DNA from: Arthrobacter sp. PsM3
Lineage (GTDB): Bacteria > Actinomycetota > Actinomycetes > Actinomycetales > Micrococcaceae
DNA: 64,000 nucleotides
Assembly (NCBI RefSeq): GCF_030433895.1
Contig: NZ_JARUXE010000006.1
Coordinates: 62,001-126,000, forward strand
Reading direction: 5' to 3'
Part shown: one piece after another, positions 8,948-17,268 of the stretch
How positions within the stretch are numbered: position 1 is the stretch's first letter
Layout: each line of letters begins with the position of its first letter
Notes under the pieces: generated by a model
Database searches by the model: none
Told to the model about the DNA's origin: nothing
Seen by the model: only the letters and a program-made list of their open reading frames with translations
Position numbers and translations under genes: made by a program

Positions 8948-9703
8948 CGAGGAAGCGGCCTTTGCGTCCTGCAGCTGCCGTCCGATCCCGCGGGCTGCCG
9001 TCTGCAGGGCCGGAACCAGGGCCTGGAGCCGCATTTCACGCAGCGGGACGACGACGCCGAGCGCCGCCACGGTGCGGTTCCTCGCGTCCCGCACCGGCAC
9101 GGCGATCCCCCACGTGTCCGGGTCCACGACGCCGGCCAGCTGCGCAAAGCCATGGCCGGCCGTCTCCTGGAGCAACGTGCGGAGTGCCTCCGGCTGCACC
9201 AAGCCGTCCGGATCGTGGAACTGGTGGAGGTACTCCGCCTGGACCGCCGGCGGCTGGTTGGCCATCAGCGCCAGCCCGGCCGAGGAGACGTGCACCGGCA
9301 TCCGGCCGGCGATCTGGGCCCGGTTGGCCACGGAACCGCGGCGCGACAGCCGCTCGATAAAGAGTGCCTCCCAGCCTTCCAGCACGGCAAGGTTCACATT
9401 CTGGTTGAGCACCTGCTGGATGTCCTCCATAAAGGGCATGGCCGCCTGGCGGAGGGCCAGGGTGGGGGAATTCCGGTTGACCAGCTCCCACAGCCGCAGG
9501 CCCAGCCGGACGGACCCTCCGCTGCCCAACTCCAGGAGCCCGTGTCCGGCAAGCTGCCGGACCAGCCGGTGGGCGGTGCTCGGCGGCAGTCCGGCCCGCT
9601 CGGCGAGTTCGGAGAGCTGCAGCACGGTGACGCCCTCGGGGAAAGCTTCGATCACTCTGACCACGCGGTCCACCACTGAGTCGCCTGCAGCGGAGTTAGC
9701 CAT
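8939..9703 (-). CDS. IclR family transcriptional regulator, probable pobA regulator
   Basis: 254-residue IclR-type regulator: an N-terminal winged helix-turn-helix (TVLQLSELAERAGLPPSTAH, about residues 25-45) and a C-terminal effector-binding domain. An ATG at 9703 is preferred over the GTG 9 nt upstream because GGAAG sits at the right distance (8 nt) only for the ATG. It lies between a FUSC exporter and pobA, all on the same strand, and a 15-bp palindromic element directly abuts its start and recurs upstream of both neighbours. A 4-hydroxybenzoate-responsive role is therefore likely but inferred. Confidence 0.83.
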   Translation of the reverse strand: MANSAAGDSVVDRVVRVIEAFPEGVTVLQLSELAERAGLPPSTAHRLVRQLAGHGLLELGSGGSVRLGLRLWELVNRNSPTLALRQAAMPFMEDIQQVLNQNVNLAVLEGWEALFIERLSRRGSVANRAQIAGRMPVHVSSAGLALMANQPPAVQAEYLHQFHDPDGLVQPEALRTLLQETAGHGFAQLAGVVDPDTWGIAVPVRDARNRTVAALGVVVPLREMRLQALVPALQTAARGIGRQLQDAKAASSFR

Positions 9704-9712
9704 GGCAGTCAC

Positions 9713-9727
9713 TTCCGTTGAATGGAT
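9713..9727 (+). promoter_or_regulatory. Candidate IclR operator at the iclR start
   Basis: TTCCGTTGAATGGAT, 10 nt upstream of the iclR ATG and overlapping its Shine-Dalgarno region, a position suited to autorepression. Related copies are at 8933-8947, 10968-10982 and 18531-18545. Confidence 0.5.
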
Positions 9728-9780
9728 TCTGCTTCCACTCTACGCCGCCGGGGTGGGGCGCTTGGATCCCACGCTGCCGC

Positions 9781-10863
9781 TCAGCTGGGGTGAGGGGAGC
9801 GTGCTGCCTGCGGCGGCTGCGGCGCGCGCAGACGCCGCCACACCGTCGGGGCCAGGACGATGGCAATGCCGACCGCGGCTCCGATGAGGGTCTCAAGAAT
9901 CCGGTCGCGCAGCAGGATGCCGGGCGATGCCGGAACCACCAGCAGCGTCGAAATCAGCGCCAGCGGGGTGACGAAGATCTGGGCCAGGACATACTGGCGG
10001 GCGATGAACATCTCGGCGCCGAACTGGCAGGCCGCGATCACCAGCACGGTCTGCCAGGGTGCGGGCTGCAGCAGCAGGACCCCCGCGAGCAACACCAACC
10101 CCACCGCCGTGCCCACGATTCTTTGCACGCCCCGCCTGACCCGGTGCCGGGTGGAGTGGCCCACAAGCGGGACGACGGCAGCCACCATGGCCCAGTAGTT
10201 GTGACCAAAGCCCAGCCGTTCACCCGCCAGTGTTGCGAGGGTACCGGCCAGGCCGGCCGCCACGATGTAGCCAATGCTTTCGAGCAGTGCCGCCCGTTTT
10301 TCGGCCCGAGTGAGGGGGAGGGGGTGCGGCCAGACCCAGGGTGTCCGGCGCCTCCGGACCACCCGGGATGACATCCCGATCAGCAGGGAGAAGGCGACGG
10401 TCAACCCTGCCTCGAGCATGCCCTGCCAGAGCGGCGGCTGGTTAGGGATGGACGCGATCGCGGCGAAGGCAAAGATGTGGAACAGCGAGCCCGCGGGGCG
10501 CAGACGCCACCAGGCGACGATCAGCGAGCAGCCTCCTGCCACCAGCGTGGTGGCTAACACCTGGAGCCAGACCATGTCCGCAGCCGGGACCGCAAAGGCC
10601 ACCCCGGCGCGTGCGGTCAAGGCGGCCAGCAGCATGACCAGCAGCATCAGCGACCCGGCGCGGAGTTGCAGGAGAAAACGCGCGGAGTGCGGTTGATTCC
10701 GGCCGTAGATCCCGGCGAAGGCGCCGAAGGAGGCGAAGACCGCCAGGTCCAGGCGGTCCAGCAGCACCAGCGTGATAAGCGGGACAAAAACACCGATGGC
10801 GCAGCGGGTGGCGACCTGGTGGTCCTTGTTGCCGGGAGCCATGGTGAACAGCTCGGCAAGCAT
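9781..10863 (-). CDS. FUSC family (aromatic-acid exporter-like) membrane protein
   Basis: About 360 residues of the fusaric-acid-resistance/AaeB-like superfamily. Two similar blocks of hydrophobic helices are visible: the first includes CAIGVFVPLITLVLLDRLDLAVFASFGAFAG, the second GHNYWAMVAAVVPLVGHSTRHRVRRGVQRIVGTAVGLVLL, whose charged HRxRRGxQRxxGT segment is the FUSC signature. AaeB of E. coli exports p-hydroxybenzoate, so its place beside pobA fits efflux of the same acid; this is inferred. Start uncertain: ATG 10863 is chosen, with GTG 10869 (AAAGG 12 nt upstream) possible. Confidence 0.8.
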   Translation of the reverse strand: MLAELFTMAPGNKDHQVATRCAIGVFVPLITLVLLDRLDLAVFASFGAFAGIYGRNQPHSARFLLQLRAGSLMLLVMLLAALTARAGVAFAVPAADMVWLQVLATTLVAGGCSLIVAWWRLRPAGSLFHIFAFAAIASIPNQPPLWQGMLEAGLTVAFSLLIGMSSRVVRRRRTPWVWPHPLPLTRAEKRAALLESIGYIVAAGLAGTLATLAGERLGFGHNYWAMVAAVVPLVGHSTRHRVRRGVQRIVGTAVGLVLLAGVLLLQPAPWQTVLVIAACQFGAEMFIARQYVLAQIFVTPLALISTLLVVPASPGILLRDRILETLIGAAVGIAIVLAPTVWRRLRAPQPPQAARSPHPS

Positions 10864-10967
10864 TTTCACGGGTGGGTGGTGCCTTTCTCGCGGTCGGATT
10901 GTTACGACGGCAGCGCTGGCATCCGCACTGAATTCTACGCCGGAACGGCCCGGAAAAGGCAGCATCA

Positions 10968-10982
10968 ATCCATCCAATGGAA
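10968..10982 (-). promoter_or_regulatory. Candidate IclR operator upstream of the FUSC exporter
   Basis: Minus strand reads TTCCATTGGATGGAT, matching the TTCCRTTGARTGGAW consensus of the pobA/iclR sites at 14 of 15 positions. It lies about 105 nt before the proposed exporter start, almost the same distance as the site ahead of pobA. Confidence 0.45.
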
Positions 10983-11087
10983 TCCGCTGGCGGAAGAGGT
11001 GGCCGGGGAAGTGATAGCGTCAATCGTTTGATTCCCCGGCCGGGGACGCGGCACCCAAGTCAGCTCAAGGCACACCGGAGGACCCCC

Positions 11088-11573
11088 ATGCTCAAAGGAT
11101 TCAAGGACTTCATCCTGCGCGGCAACGTGATCGAACTGTCCATCGCGGTGGTGGTCGGCACGGCTTTCACCGCACTGGTCGGCGCGTTCACGTCCAACAT
11201 CGTGAACCCGATCATTGCTGCGGCCGGCGGGGTCGAGACCGACGGGCTGGGTTTCCACATCTGGCCGGCGAACGAGAAAACCTTCGTCAACTTCGGTGCG
11301 GTTATCACGGCGTTCGTCACGTTCCTGATCACCGCCGCCGTCGTTTACTTCATCTTCGTGGCGCCGATGAACCGGATCAACCGACTGGTCAAGAAGCGCC
11401 TCGCGACGACGGAGCCGGAGGAGAAGCCGCTGCCGGCCGACACGGCACTGCTGGCCGAGATCCGCGATCTGCTGGCCCAGCTCGCCGGTACGGAGCATGG
11501 CCGGGCGCCGGGCCATTCCTTTGAGCAGGCTGGCGGACCCGCCGTTGAGCCCGCCGGCGAACGCAGCCGCTAG
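11088..11573 (+). CDS. mscL: Large-conductance mechanosensitive channel
   Basis: 161-residue membrane channel that opens under hypo-osmotic stress. The N-terminal amphipathic helix and first membrane helix MLKGFKDFILRGNVIELSIAVVVG are highly characteristic, and the second helix lies at about residues 65-90. The C-terminal helix (LLAEIRDLLAQL) forms the cytoplasmic bundle. CCGGAGGA precedes the ATG at 11088 by about 5 nt, deciding this start over longer frames. A roughly 25-residue Gly/Pro/Ala-rich tail makes it longer than the 136-residue E. coli protein. It is transcribed away from the FUSC gene. Confidence 0.95.
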   Translation: MLKGFKDFILRGNVIELSIAVVVGTAFTALVGAFTSNIVNPIIAAAGGVETDGLGFHIWPANEKTFVNFGAVITAFVTFLITAAVVYFIFVAPMNRINRLVKKRLATTEPEEKPLPADTALLAEIRDLLAQLAGTEHGRAPGHSFEQAGGPAVEPAGERSR

Positions 11574-11635
11574 GCCGAACCAAATCGTCACCGGCCGGCA
11601 ACCGGCTTGTAACAGCGGCCGGACATCATGGACCC

Positions 11636-12520
11636 ATGAAGCCCTCAGCACCCGGCAGGAAACACGGCGCACCACAGGCCCCGTCGGCCTCCGAGCTGAG
11701 CTGCGAAGTCTGCGGCCAGATGCCCGAACCGACCAAGGCCCGGCTCACCCTGGCCAACATCGCGGTGATGCTGCCGATCGAACTGGTGGTCCATGCGGCG
11801 GTGGTCGAAACCCACCTGCCGTATGCGGCGAAGGTCCTGGTCCTGACGATGACGGCCACCATTCTGGTCATCTGGGTGGCGGAACCCTCCGCGGCGCGGA
11901 TGCTGCGGCGCTGGCTGCACGCCCCCGCTTTGCGGCACCGCGGCCGGCTCAGCGCCGCACCGGCCCTGTGGCGGGCCCGCACGGTGCTGAAGGACCGACC
12001 CGGTTCGCTGCAGAAACTCACGCAGTCGCTGGCCCGGCTGGACACCAACATCCTGAGCATCCACGTCCACCCCGTCGACGGCGGTGTGCTGGACGAGTTC
12101 GTGCTGTCCGCCCCCGGCGGGCTGCGCGAGGCGGAACTACTGAAGGCCCTGCGCGACGGCGGCGGCAGCCAGCCGCATGTCTGGCCCACCACGGCGCTGG
12201 CCATGGCCGACGGACAGACCGGGGCGCTGAGCCTTGCGGCCAGGATTGCGGCCAATCCCGAGGAGCTGCCACTCGCAGTGGCAGAACTGCTGCACGCCCG
12301 GATCGACACCAGAGCGGATACGGATGCCGCGGCCCCGGCCGCCAAAGCGGGCACGCTGCAGGCAACGGACGGCACTGTGCTGAGGATCCCGACTGCCTGG
12401 CACGGTCCCATCACGTTCAGCCGTCCCGGTGAGCCGTTCACCCCGGCGGAATCCGCCCGGGCCCACCGGCTGGCCGAGCTGGCCGAGATCCTCGCGCACC
12501 GCCCGGTCTCCGGCCGGTGA
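11636..12520 (+). CDS. Membrane protein with C-terminal ACT-like domain
   Basis: 294-residue protein not recognised by name. The N-terminus has a CEVC pair (Cys 23/26). Two hydrophobic helices follow (about residues 38-56 and 62-82), then an Arg/His-rich stretch. From about residue 114 VLKDRPGSLQKLTQSLARLDTNILSIHVHP matches the start of an ACT domain, the small-molecule-sensing fold, which here would sit in the cytoplasm next to the membrane. The rest is Ala-rich and carries no catalytic motif. Ligand and role are unknown. It follows mscL by 62 nt on the same strand. Confidence 0.7.
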   Translation: MKPSAPGRKHGAPQAPSASELSCEVCGQMPEPTKARLTLANIAVMLPIELVVHAAVVETHLPYAAKVLVLTMTATILVIWVAEPSAARMLRRWLHAPALRHRGRLSAAPALWRARTVLKDRPGSLQKLTQSLARLDTNILSIHVHPVDGGVLDEFVLSAPGGLREAELLKALRDGGGSQPHVWPTTALAMADGQTGALSLAARIAANPEELPLAVAELLHARIDTRADTDAAAPAAKAGTLQATDGTVLRIPTAWHGPITFSRPGEPFTPAESARAHRLAELAEILAHRPVSGR

Positions 12521-12624
12521 CGGCGTGACTTTCCCCGGCGACAAGCTAGTGCCGGTCGCCATTCCCAGGGCGTCCGCTGGGGCGCCCAGCTCACTGAAGG
12601 GTCAGGGGACGCGTCTATGCCGGG

Positions 12625-13275
12625 TCACCGAACACGCCCGGCTGCAGGTTCCAGCACCCGGGCCGGCACCCCGGCCCAGGTCTCCCCGTCGGGAACATCG
12701 CCCAAAACGGCGGCTCCGATGCCTATCCTCGCTCCGGCACCCACCGTGGTGCGTTCACGCACACACGAGTTCATGCCGAGATAGGCCGAACGCCCGATCC
12801 TGACGCCGCCGCCCAGCGAGACGCCGGCTGCCAGGGTGGCGAAGTCCTCCACGACGCCGTCGTGGGTCACCGTCACACCGGGCATTATCGCCACATGGCT
12901 CCCGACCGTGACCCCTGCGGTCAGAGTTACGTTCCCCAGCAGGATGCTCCCGGGACCGATGTCGCAGCAGTATGGAACCCGCACCGAAGGATCGACCACC
13001 GTCGCGAAGCGGTGGCTCGGGAAGCCCAGCCCGGCGAGTCTGGCGACAACCCGCTCACGCCCCTCCCCAGTGCCGATGCAGACGACCACACGTGCTTCCG
13101 GGTAACGGAGGGCGTGGCTCGCAGGACCAATGATGGGAGCGCCGTCCAGGGCCGACCCGGACCTGGATTCGTCATCGTCGAGCACCCCGACCACGTCGAA
13201 CTGGCCGTTCTCGCGGACGCAGGCAAGCACCTCGCGGGCAAGGCCGCTGGCGCCGATCAGCAGTAGTTCAGTCAT
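12625..13275 (-). CDS. NeuD/PglD-like sugar O-acyltransferase
   Basis: 216 residues with the two-part layout of NeuD/PglD acetyltransferases. The N-terminal Rossmann-like part starts LLLIGASGLAREVL (residues 4-17), and a left-handed beta-helix of hexapeptide repeats runs from about residue 95 to the end (GSILLGNVTLTAGVTVGSHVAIMPG). The terminal WAGVPARVL is the usual end of the beta-helix. Such enzymes acetylate amino- or hydroxyl groups of nucleotide sugars. No glycan gene cluster is adjacent, so the acceptor is unknown. GGGGA lies 8 nt before the ATG. Confidence 0.83.
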   Translation of the reverse strand: MTELLLIGASGLAREVLACVRENGQFDVVGVLDDDESRSGSALDGAPIIGPASHALRYPEARVVVCIGTGEGRERVVARLAGLGFPSHRFATVVDPSVRVPYCCDIGPGSILLGNVTLTAGVTVGSHVAIMPGVTVTHDGVVEDFATLAAGVSLGGGVRIGRSAYLGMNSCVRERTTVGAGARIGIGAAVLGDVPDGETWAGVPARVLEPAAGRVR

Positions 13276-13628
13276 CAGAATTCCCCGCAGCCTTCAGAAT
13301 CGAATGGATCGCACCCGGGACTGCCCGGCCAGGCTCAACTCGCGGCGGACCGGCGGAATGGCGGTAGGGAACTTCCGGGGCTGGACATGCGTGGCGACAA
13401 GGAACCTACGGGCCATTGCGGCTGCCTCCAAAAGGCACTGGGCGGCACCGGGTGATGCCTGAGCCAATACAAGTTGATGGGAACAGCCGGGTCACGGGTG
13501 GTCGATACCTGCCTTTGCGGGAGGTCTCCGATGGCAAGGTCCGGGTAGTACTTACTACCCGGACCTGTCCCCCGCGGCTGCGCTGGTGATCGGTACGCAA
13601 GTATCGTTGCGAGCCCGCCGGTGCTGTT
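13276..13628. other. Gene-free 353-bp spacer with a long palindrome
   Basis: No convincing coding region on either strand. It separates the lipid-kinase 3' end from the NeuD-like gene. The only marked feature is the 30-bp palindrome at 13537-13566. Confidence 0.6.
13537..13566. repeat. Perfect 30-bp palindrome downstream of the lipid kinase gene
   Basis: Two 14-bp arms (AGGTCCGGGTAGTA and its exact complement) separated by CT. It starts 63 nt after the lipid kinase stop. The two-base spacer and lack of a T-run make a standard terminator less likely than a protein-binding site or cruciform; both remain possible. Confidence 0.6.
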
Positions 13629-14552
13629 CTAGACAGACATCCGAATCTTAAGGGCACCGCCCCCGACAGTCACGGCCAGGTGCGTCCCGGTGCCGAGGTG
13701 GTCGCCGTCCAACTGGAACTCCTGTTCATGCTCCAGGGTGATTTCGGCGGATTTGCCCTGGAAGTACTCCACGGATTCGGTCTCGCGCTTGTTCCGGCCG
13801 AAGATCCCGGCAACGACTCCCAGCCAGCCGAGCCGGCCGCGCGGGGCCAGGATCAGCAGATCCAGCATCCCGTCGTCGACGCTGGCGTCGGGGAAGATCT
13901 CCACGCCGCCCATGATCCGGCCGCAGTTGCCGATCATCACGCTGCGGATCCTGCGGCGGACCGGTTCTCCGCCGTCGACGCTGATCTGCGCCTTGACCGG
14001 TTTGCCGGGAAGCTTGCGGATGCCGGCCTCAACGTACGCGAGCCAGCCCATACGGTCCTTCAGCGCATCTACGGTGTCGGCCATGATGGCGGCGTCGTAC
14101 CCGAGACCGGCCATGACCAGGAACACCTGTTCCTCGTCCGAGTGGTCAAGCCGGGCCTTGACGACGTCGATGGCTTGTTCGCTGCCGTGGATCACGTCGT
14201 AACAGGCAGAGACCGGGTCGGTGATGTCCACCCCGAGGTTGCGGGCGAGCAGGTTCCCGGTTCCCAGCGGGACCAGCCCCATGGGCGTTCCGGTGCCGGC
14301 GAGAACCTCGGCCACGCAGCGCACGGTTCCGTCGCCGCCGGCGGCAATTACGACGTCGACCCCTGCCTCCAGTGCCTGGCGTGCCTGGCCGGTGCCCGGG
14401 TCTTCAACGGTGGTTTCCAGCCAGAGCGGCTCGGCCCAGCCCTGCGTTTCGCAGAGCCTGAAGATGGCGCCCTGGAGCGCCGGACCACTGGATTTGGCGG
14501 GGTTGATGACTACGGCTGCGCGTCTGGACGGCGCGGGATTGTTCTCTGGCAT
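13629..14552 (-). CDS. Diacylglycerol kinase family lipid kinase
   Basis: 307-residue protein of the DgkB/YegS fold that phosphorylates diacylglycerol or a related lipid using ATP. The nucleotide loop GGDGTVRCVAEVL lies near residue 72 and the PLGTGNLLARNLG motif at about 95-107. IFPDASVDDGMLDLLIL matches the C-terminal acid cluster needed for metal binding. The ATG at 14552 is preferred over the TTG 18 nt upstream because GAAGG lies 5 nt before it. A second lipid-kinase domain, fused to PAP2, occurs at 59384-60880. Confidence 0.9.
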   Translation of the reverse strand: MPENNPAPSRRAAVVINPAKSSGPALQGAIFRLCETQGWAEPLWLETTVEDPGTGQARQALEAGVDVVIAAGGDGTVRCVAEVLAGTGTPMGLVPLGTGNLLARNLGVDITDPVSACYDVIHGSEQAIDVVKARLDHSDEEQVFLVMAGLGYDAAIMADTVDALKDRMGWLAYVEAGIRKLPGKPVKAQISVDGGEPVRRRIRSVMIGNCGRIMGGVEIFPDASVDDGMLDLLILAPRGRLGWLGVVAGIFGRNKRETESVEYFQGKSAEITLEHEQEFQLDGDHLGTGTHLAVTVGGGALKIRMSV

Positions 14553-14779
14553 GGCGTCCTTCGATGGCAATTGGCATGGGGTGTCCCGGCTGAAATCCTA
14601 GCGGGATTCTTCGCGTAACTTCCGCAGCAGGGCACCCAACCGTGGACGCCCGCGCGCCGCGGTCACTAGACTGGCCATGCTCATGTACTGGAGCCTGCCG
14701 GCGTGAGACATCTGCCGGGCAGGCCGCCTGTCCGGATCTGCCGGACGGCACGCGCTCCAGGGGCGGGAAGCGGGAGCTT

Positions 14780-15016
14780 ATGTCTGAACCACAGGAGAAC
14801 TACTCGGCCGAGGCCGAGGCGTCCAGCACAGATCCCCATGACTGGGGACGGGCCATGGCGCTGGCGGTCACACGTCTGGCAGAGCAGATCGCCCCTGCGG
14901 ACAGCGAGGATATCCATGCCTCGCTCGTGGGCAAGGACCTGCACCTGAAGATCCGTGACGACTCCGGCGGGGTCACCATCGTGGTCTCCACCCGGCCGGC
15001 GTCAGGCCACTCCTGA
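14780..15016 (+). CDS. Small hypothetical protein
   Basis: 78-residue acidic soluble protein of unknown function. A GGGAG ribosome-binding site stands 4 nt before the ATG. The middle reads as one helix (GRAMALAVTRLAEQIAP) followed by two short strands (DLHLKIRDDSG and VTIVVSTRP). No signal peptide, cysteines or known motif. It lies between the lipid kinase (divergent) and pcaR (convergent; 6-nt gap). Confidence 0.6.
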   Translation: MSEPQENYSAEAEASSTDPHDWGRAMALAVTRLAEQIAPADSEDIHASLVGKDLHLKIRDDSGGVTIVVSTRPASGHS

Positions 15017-15022
15017 GGGCCG

Positions 15023-15838
15023 CTAGCGTCCGGAGGACAGGTCCGCGGAGATGAGTTCGGCGCTGGCCACGGTGGCCGCCCGCACCGAGTCCAGGTAGGC
15101 CTCCGGGTCCGGCCGGCTCGACACCGACTGGGCCTGCAATGACACGTTGATGGCGGCGACCACCCTGGGTCCGTCATGGACCGGCGCGGCGATGGACATC
15201 AGGCCGAGCTCCAGCTCCTGGTTCAGCAGGCACCAACCCTGGGCCCGGACCTTGGCGAGCTCCGCCAGCAGGGACTCCCGCGATCCGATGGCGAGCGGGG
15301 TCAGGGGCCGTATTTCAGTCCGGGCCAGGTAGTCCTCCAGCTCGGCGGGCGGCAGGGCCGCCAGCAGCACCCTGCCCATCGAGGTGGCGTAGGCCGGGAA
15401 TCGGGTGCCGACCGTGATGCCGACGGCCATGATCCGGCGCGTCGCCACCCGGGCGATGTAGGCGATATCGGGGCCTTCCAGCACGGCGGCCGACGTCGAC
15501 TCCCCCAACTGCAGGGACAGTTCCTCGAGGTGCGGCTGGGCGAGTTGCGGCAGCGACAGCCCCGACAGGTAGGCGTAGCCCAGCTGCAGCACTTTGGCGG
15601 TCAGGGCGAAAATCTTCCCGTCGGTCCGGACGTAGCCCAGTTCCACGAGCGTGTACAGGAACCGCCGTGCCGTGGCCCGGGTGAGGTCCGTCCGGGCCGC
15701 CACCTCGGTCAGCGTCATCTTGGGGTGGTCCGTGTCGAAGGCACGGATCACTGCCAGTCCGCGCGCCAGCGACTGCACGTACTGGTCACTGGCCGGCGGC
15801 GCGCCACCGGCCGTCAGGCCCTTTGCTGCGACAATCAT
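15023..15838 (-). CDS. pcaR: IclR family beta-ketoadipate pathway regulator (PcaR/PcaU/PobR type)
   Basis: 271-residue IclR regulator closest in layout to the PcaR/PcaU/PobR group. The YVQSLARGLAVIRAFD lead-in is characteristic; the helix-turn-helix is LTEVAARTDLTRATARRFLYTL (about residues 42-63), then an effector domain. An ATG at 15838 with GAGAGG 7 nt upstream is preferred over the GTG 6 nt earlier. It is the last gene of the pca unit, 61 nt after pcaJ on the same strand. The inducer in the best-studied relatives is beta-ketoadipate or protocatechuate; which applies here is unknown. Confidence 0.86.
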   Translation of the reverse strand: MIVAAKGLTAGGAPPASDQYVQSLARGLAVIRAFDTDHPKMTLTEVAARTDLTRATARRFLYTLVELGYVRTDGKIFALTAKVLQLGYAYLSGLSLPQLAQPHLEELSLQLGESTSAAVLEGPDIAYIARVATRRIMAVGITVGTRFPAYATSMGRVLLAALPPAELEDYLARTEIRPLTPLAIGSRESLLAELAKVRAQGWCLLNQELELGLMSIAAPVHDGPRVVAAINVSLQAQSVSSRPDPEAYLDSVRAATVASAELISADLSSGR

Positions 15839-15899
15839 TTCCACGCCTCTCGGTCCCGCAACACTTTATCCGCACCACTTCGTCCGTGCCGGCGGGTCC

Positions 15900-16604
15900 T
15901 TAGCTTCCGACGGCAGGCGCGGCTGTGAGCGGCACGGGAACCATGGCCTGGAGTTCCTCGAGGGTGCAGCCGAAGGTTTCGCGGACCTGGACGCCGCCGG
16001 GCCCGGTGAGGAAGACGGCCTTGTCGGTGTAGACGCGGGTCACGCAGCCGATGCCGGTGAGGGGGTAGGTGCAGGTCTCGACGAGCTTGGAGACGCCCTC
16101 GCGGGTCAGGAGTGTCATCATCACGAAGACGTCCTTGGCGCCGGTGGCGAGGTCCATGGCGCCGCCGACGGCAGGGATCGCGTCGGGGGCGCCGGTGTGC
16201 CAGTTGGCGAGGTCGCCCGTCGCGGAGACCTGGAAGGCGCCCAGCACGCAGATGTCCAGGTGCCCGCCGCGCATGATCGCGAACGAGTCGGCGTGGTGGA
16301 AGTAGGACGCCCCGGGCAGTTCGGTCACCGGGATTTTGCCGGCGTTGATGAGGTCGCCGTCGATCTGGTCGCCGGTGGCCTCCGGTCCCATGCCCAGCAT
16401 GCCGTTCTCGGTGTGGAGCGTGATGTTCTGCTCCGGCTTGAGGTAGTTCGACACCAGGGTGGGCTGGCCGATGCCCAGGTTCACGAAGGAGCCGGGCTTG
16501 ATGTCCCGGGCCACGAGGCGGGCCAGGTCATCGCGGCCCAGCGGCTTGTCGGATGTCCGGAGGCCGGCCGCGAGACCCGCCTGGTCATGGGATTGGACGC
16601 TCAT
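15900..16604 (-). CDS. pcaJ: 3-oxoadipate CoA-transferase subunit B
   Basis: 234-residue beta subunit of a family I CoA-transferase. With PcaI it moves CoA from succinyl-CoA to 3-oxoadipate, the penultimate step of the pathway. The catalytic glutamate is in HTENGMLG (about residue 66), which forms the covalent CoA thioester. NLGIGQPT near residue 42 and GAFQVSATGDLANW are family hallmarks. Its ATG lies one base after the pcaI stop, so the subunits are translated together. Confidence 0.94.
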   Translation of the reverse strand: MSVQSHDQAGLAAGLRTSDKPLGRDDLARLVARDIKPGSFVNLGIGQPTLVSNYLKPEQNITLHTENGMLGMGPEATGDQIDGDLINAGKIPVTELPGASYFHHADSFAIMRGGHLDICVLGAFQVSATGDLANWHTGAPDAIPAVGGAMDLATGAKDVFVMMTLLTREGVSKLVETCTYPLTGIGCVTRVYTDKAVFLTGPGGVQVRETFGCTLEELQAMVPVPLTAAPAVGS

Positions 16605-16605
16605 C

Positions 16606-17265
16606 TCAGGCCACCTTCACAATGCTGTTGACGTAGATTCCGGGGGTCACGATGATCTCCGGATCAAGACCGCCCGTGGGGACGATCCCGGACACCTGGA
16701 CAATGGTGTGCTTGGCCGCGGCGGCCATGATCGGGCCGAAGTTACGGGCCGTCTTGCGGTAGACGAGGTTGCCCTTGCCGTCGGCCTTAAGCGCCTTGAT
16801 GAGCGCGACGTCGGCGTGGATGGGGGTCTCGAAGACCTGGCCGCGGCCGTCGAGGATGCGGGTTTCCTTGCCCTCGGCCAGCATGGTGCCGTAGCCGGTG
16901 GGGGTGAAGAAGCCGCCGATCCCGGCGCCCGCGGCGCGGATCCGCTCGGCCAGGTTTCCCTGCGGCACCAGTTCCAGCTCGATCTCGCCGGCGCGGTACT
17001 TCGCGTCGAAGTGCCAGGAATCGGACTGCCGCGGGAAGGAACAGATCATCTTCTTCACCCGGCCTTCCTTGATCAGCAGCGCAAGGCCCTGGTCGCCCTG
17101 GCCGGCGTTGTTGTTCACGACGGTGAGGTCCTTCGCGCCGCAGTCCATCAGGGCATCGATGAGTTCGAACGGCTGCCCGGCGTTGCCGAAACCCCCGATC
17201 ATCACGGTGGAGCCGTCCTGGATGCCGGCGACGGCCTCGTTGACATTCTCTGGAAAGTTCAGCAT
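16606..17265 (-). CDS. pcaI: 3-oxoadipate CoA-transferase subunit A
   Basis: 219-residue alpha subunit of the succinyl-CoA:3-oxoadipate CoA-transferase. The glycine-rich signature GGFGNAGQP is at about residues 24-32, and GAGIGGFFTPTGYGTMLAEG in the middle is the second conserved block. Three nt separate it from pcaF and one nt from pcaJ. Closely related subunits also serve acetoacetate metabolism, but the pca context decides the substrate. Confidence 0.94.
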   Translation of the reverse strand: MLNFPENVNEAVAGIQDGSTVMIGGFGNAGQPFELIDALMDCGAKDLTVVNNNAGQGDQGLALLIKEGRVKKMICSFPRQSDSWHFDAKYRAGEIELELVPQGNLAERIRAAGAGIGGFFTPTGYGTMLAEGKETRILDGRGQVFETPIHADVALIKALKADGKGNLVYRKTARNFGPIMAAAAKHTIVQVSGIVPTGGLDPEIIVTPGIYVNSIVKVA

Positions 17266-17268
17266 GTC

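Noticed and set aside
13406..13657. Small reverse-strand gene in the 13276-13628 spacer
   Set aside because: No ribosome-binding site or motif, Arg/Thr-rich translation, overlaps the lipid kinase 3' end and would contain the 30-bp palindrome.
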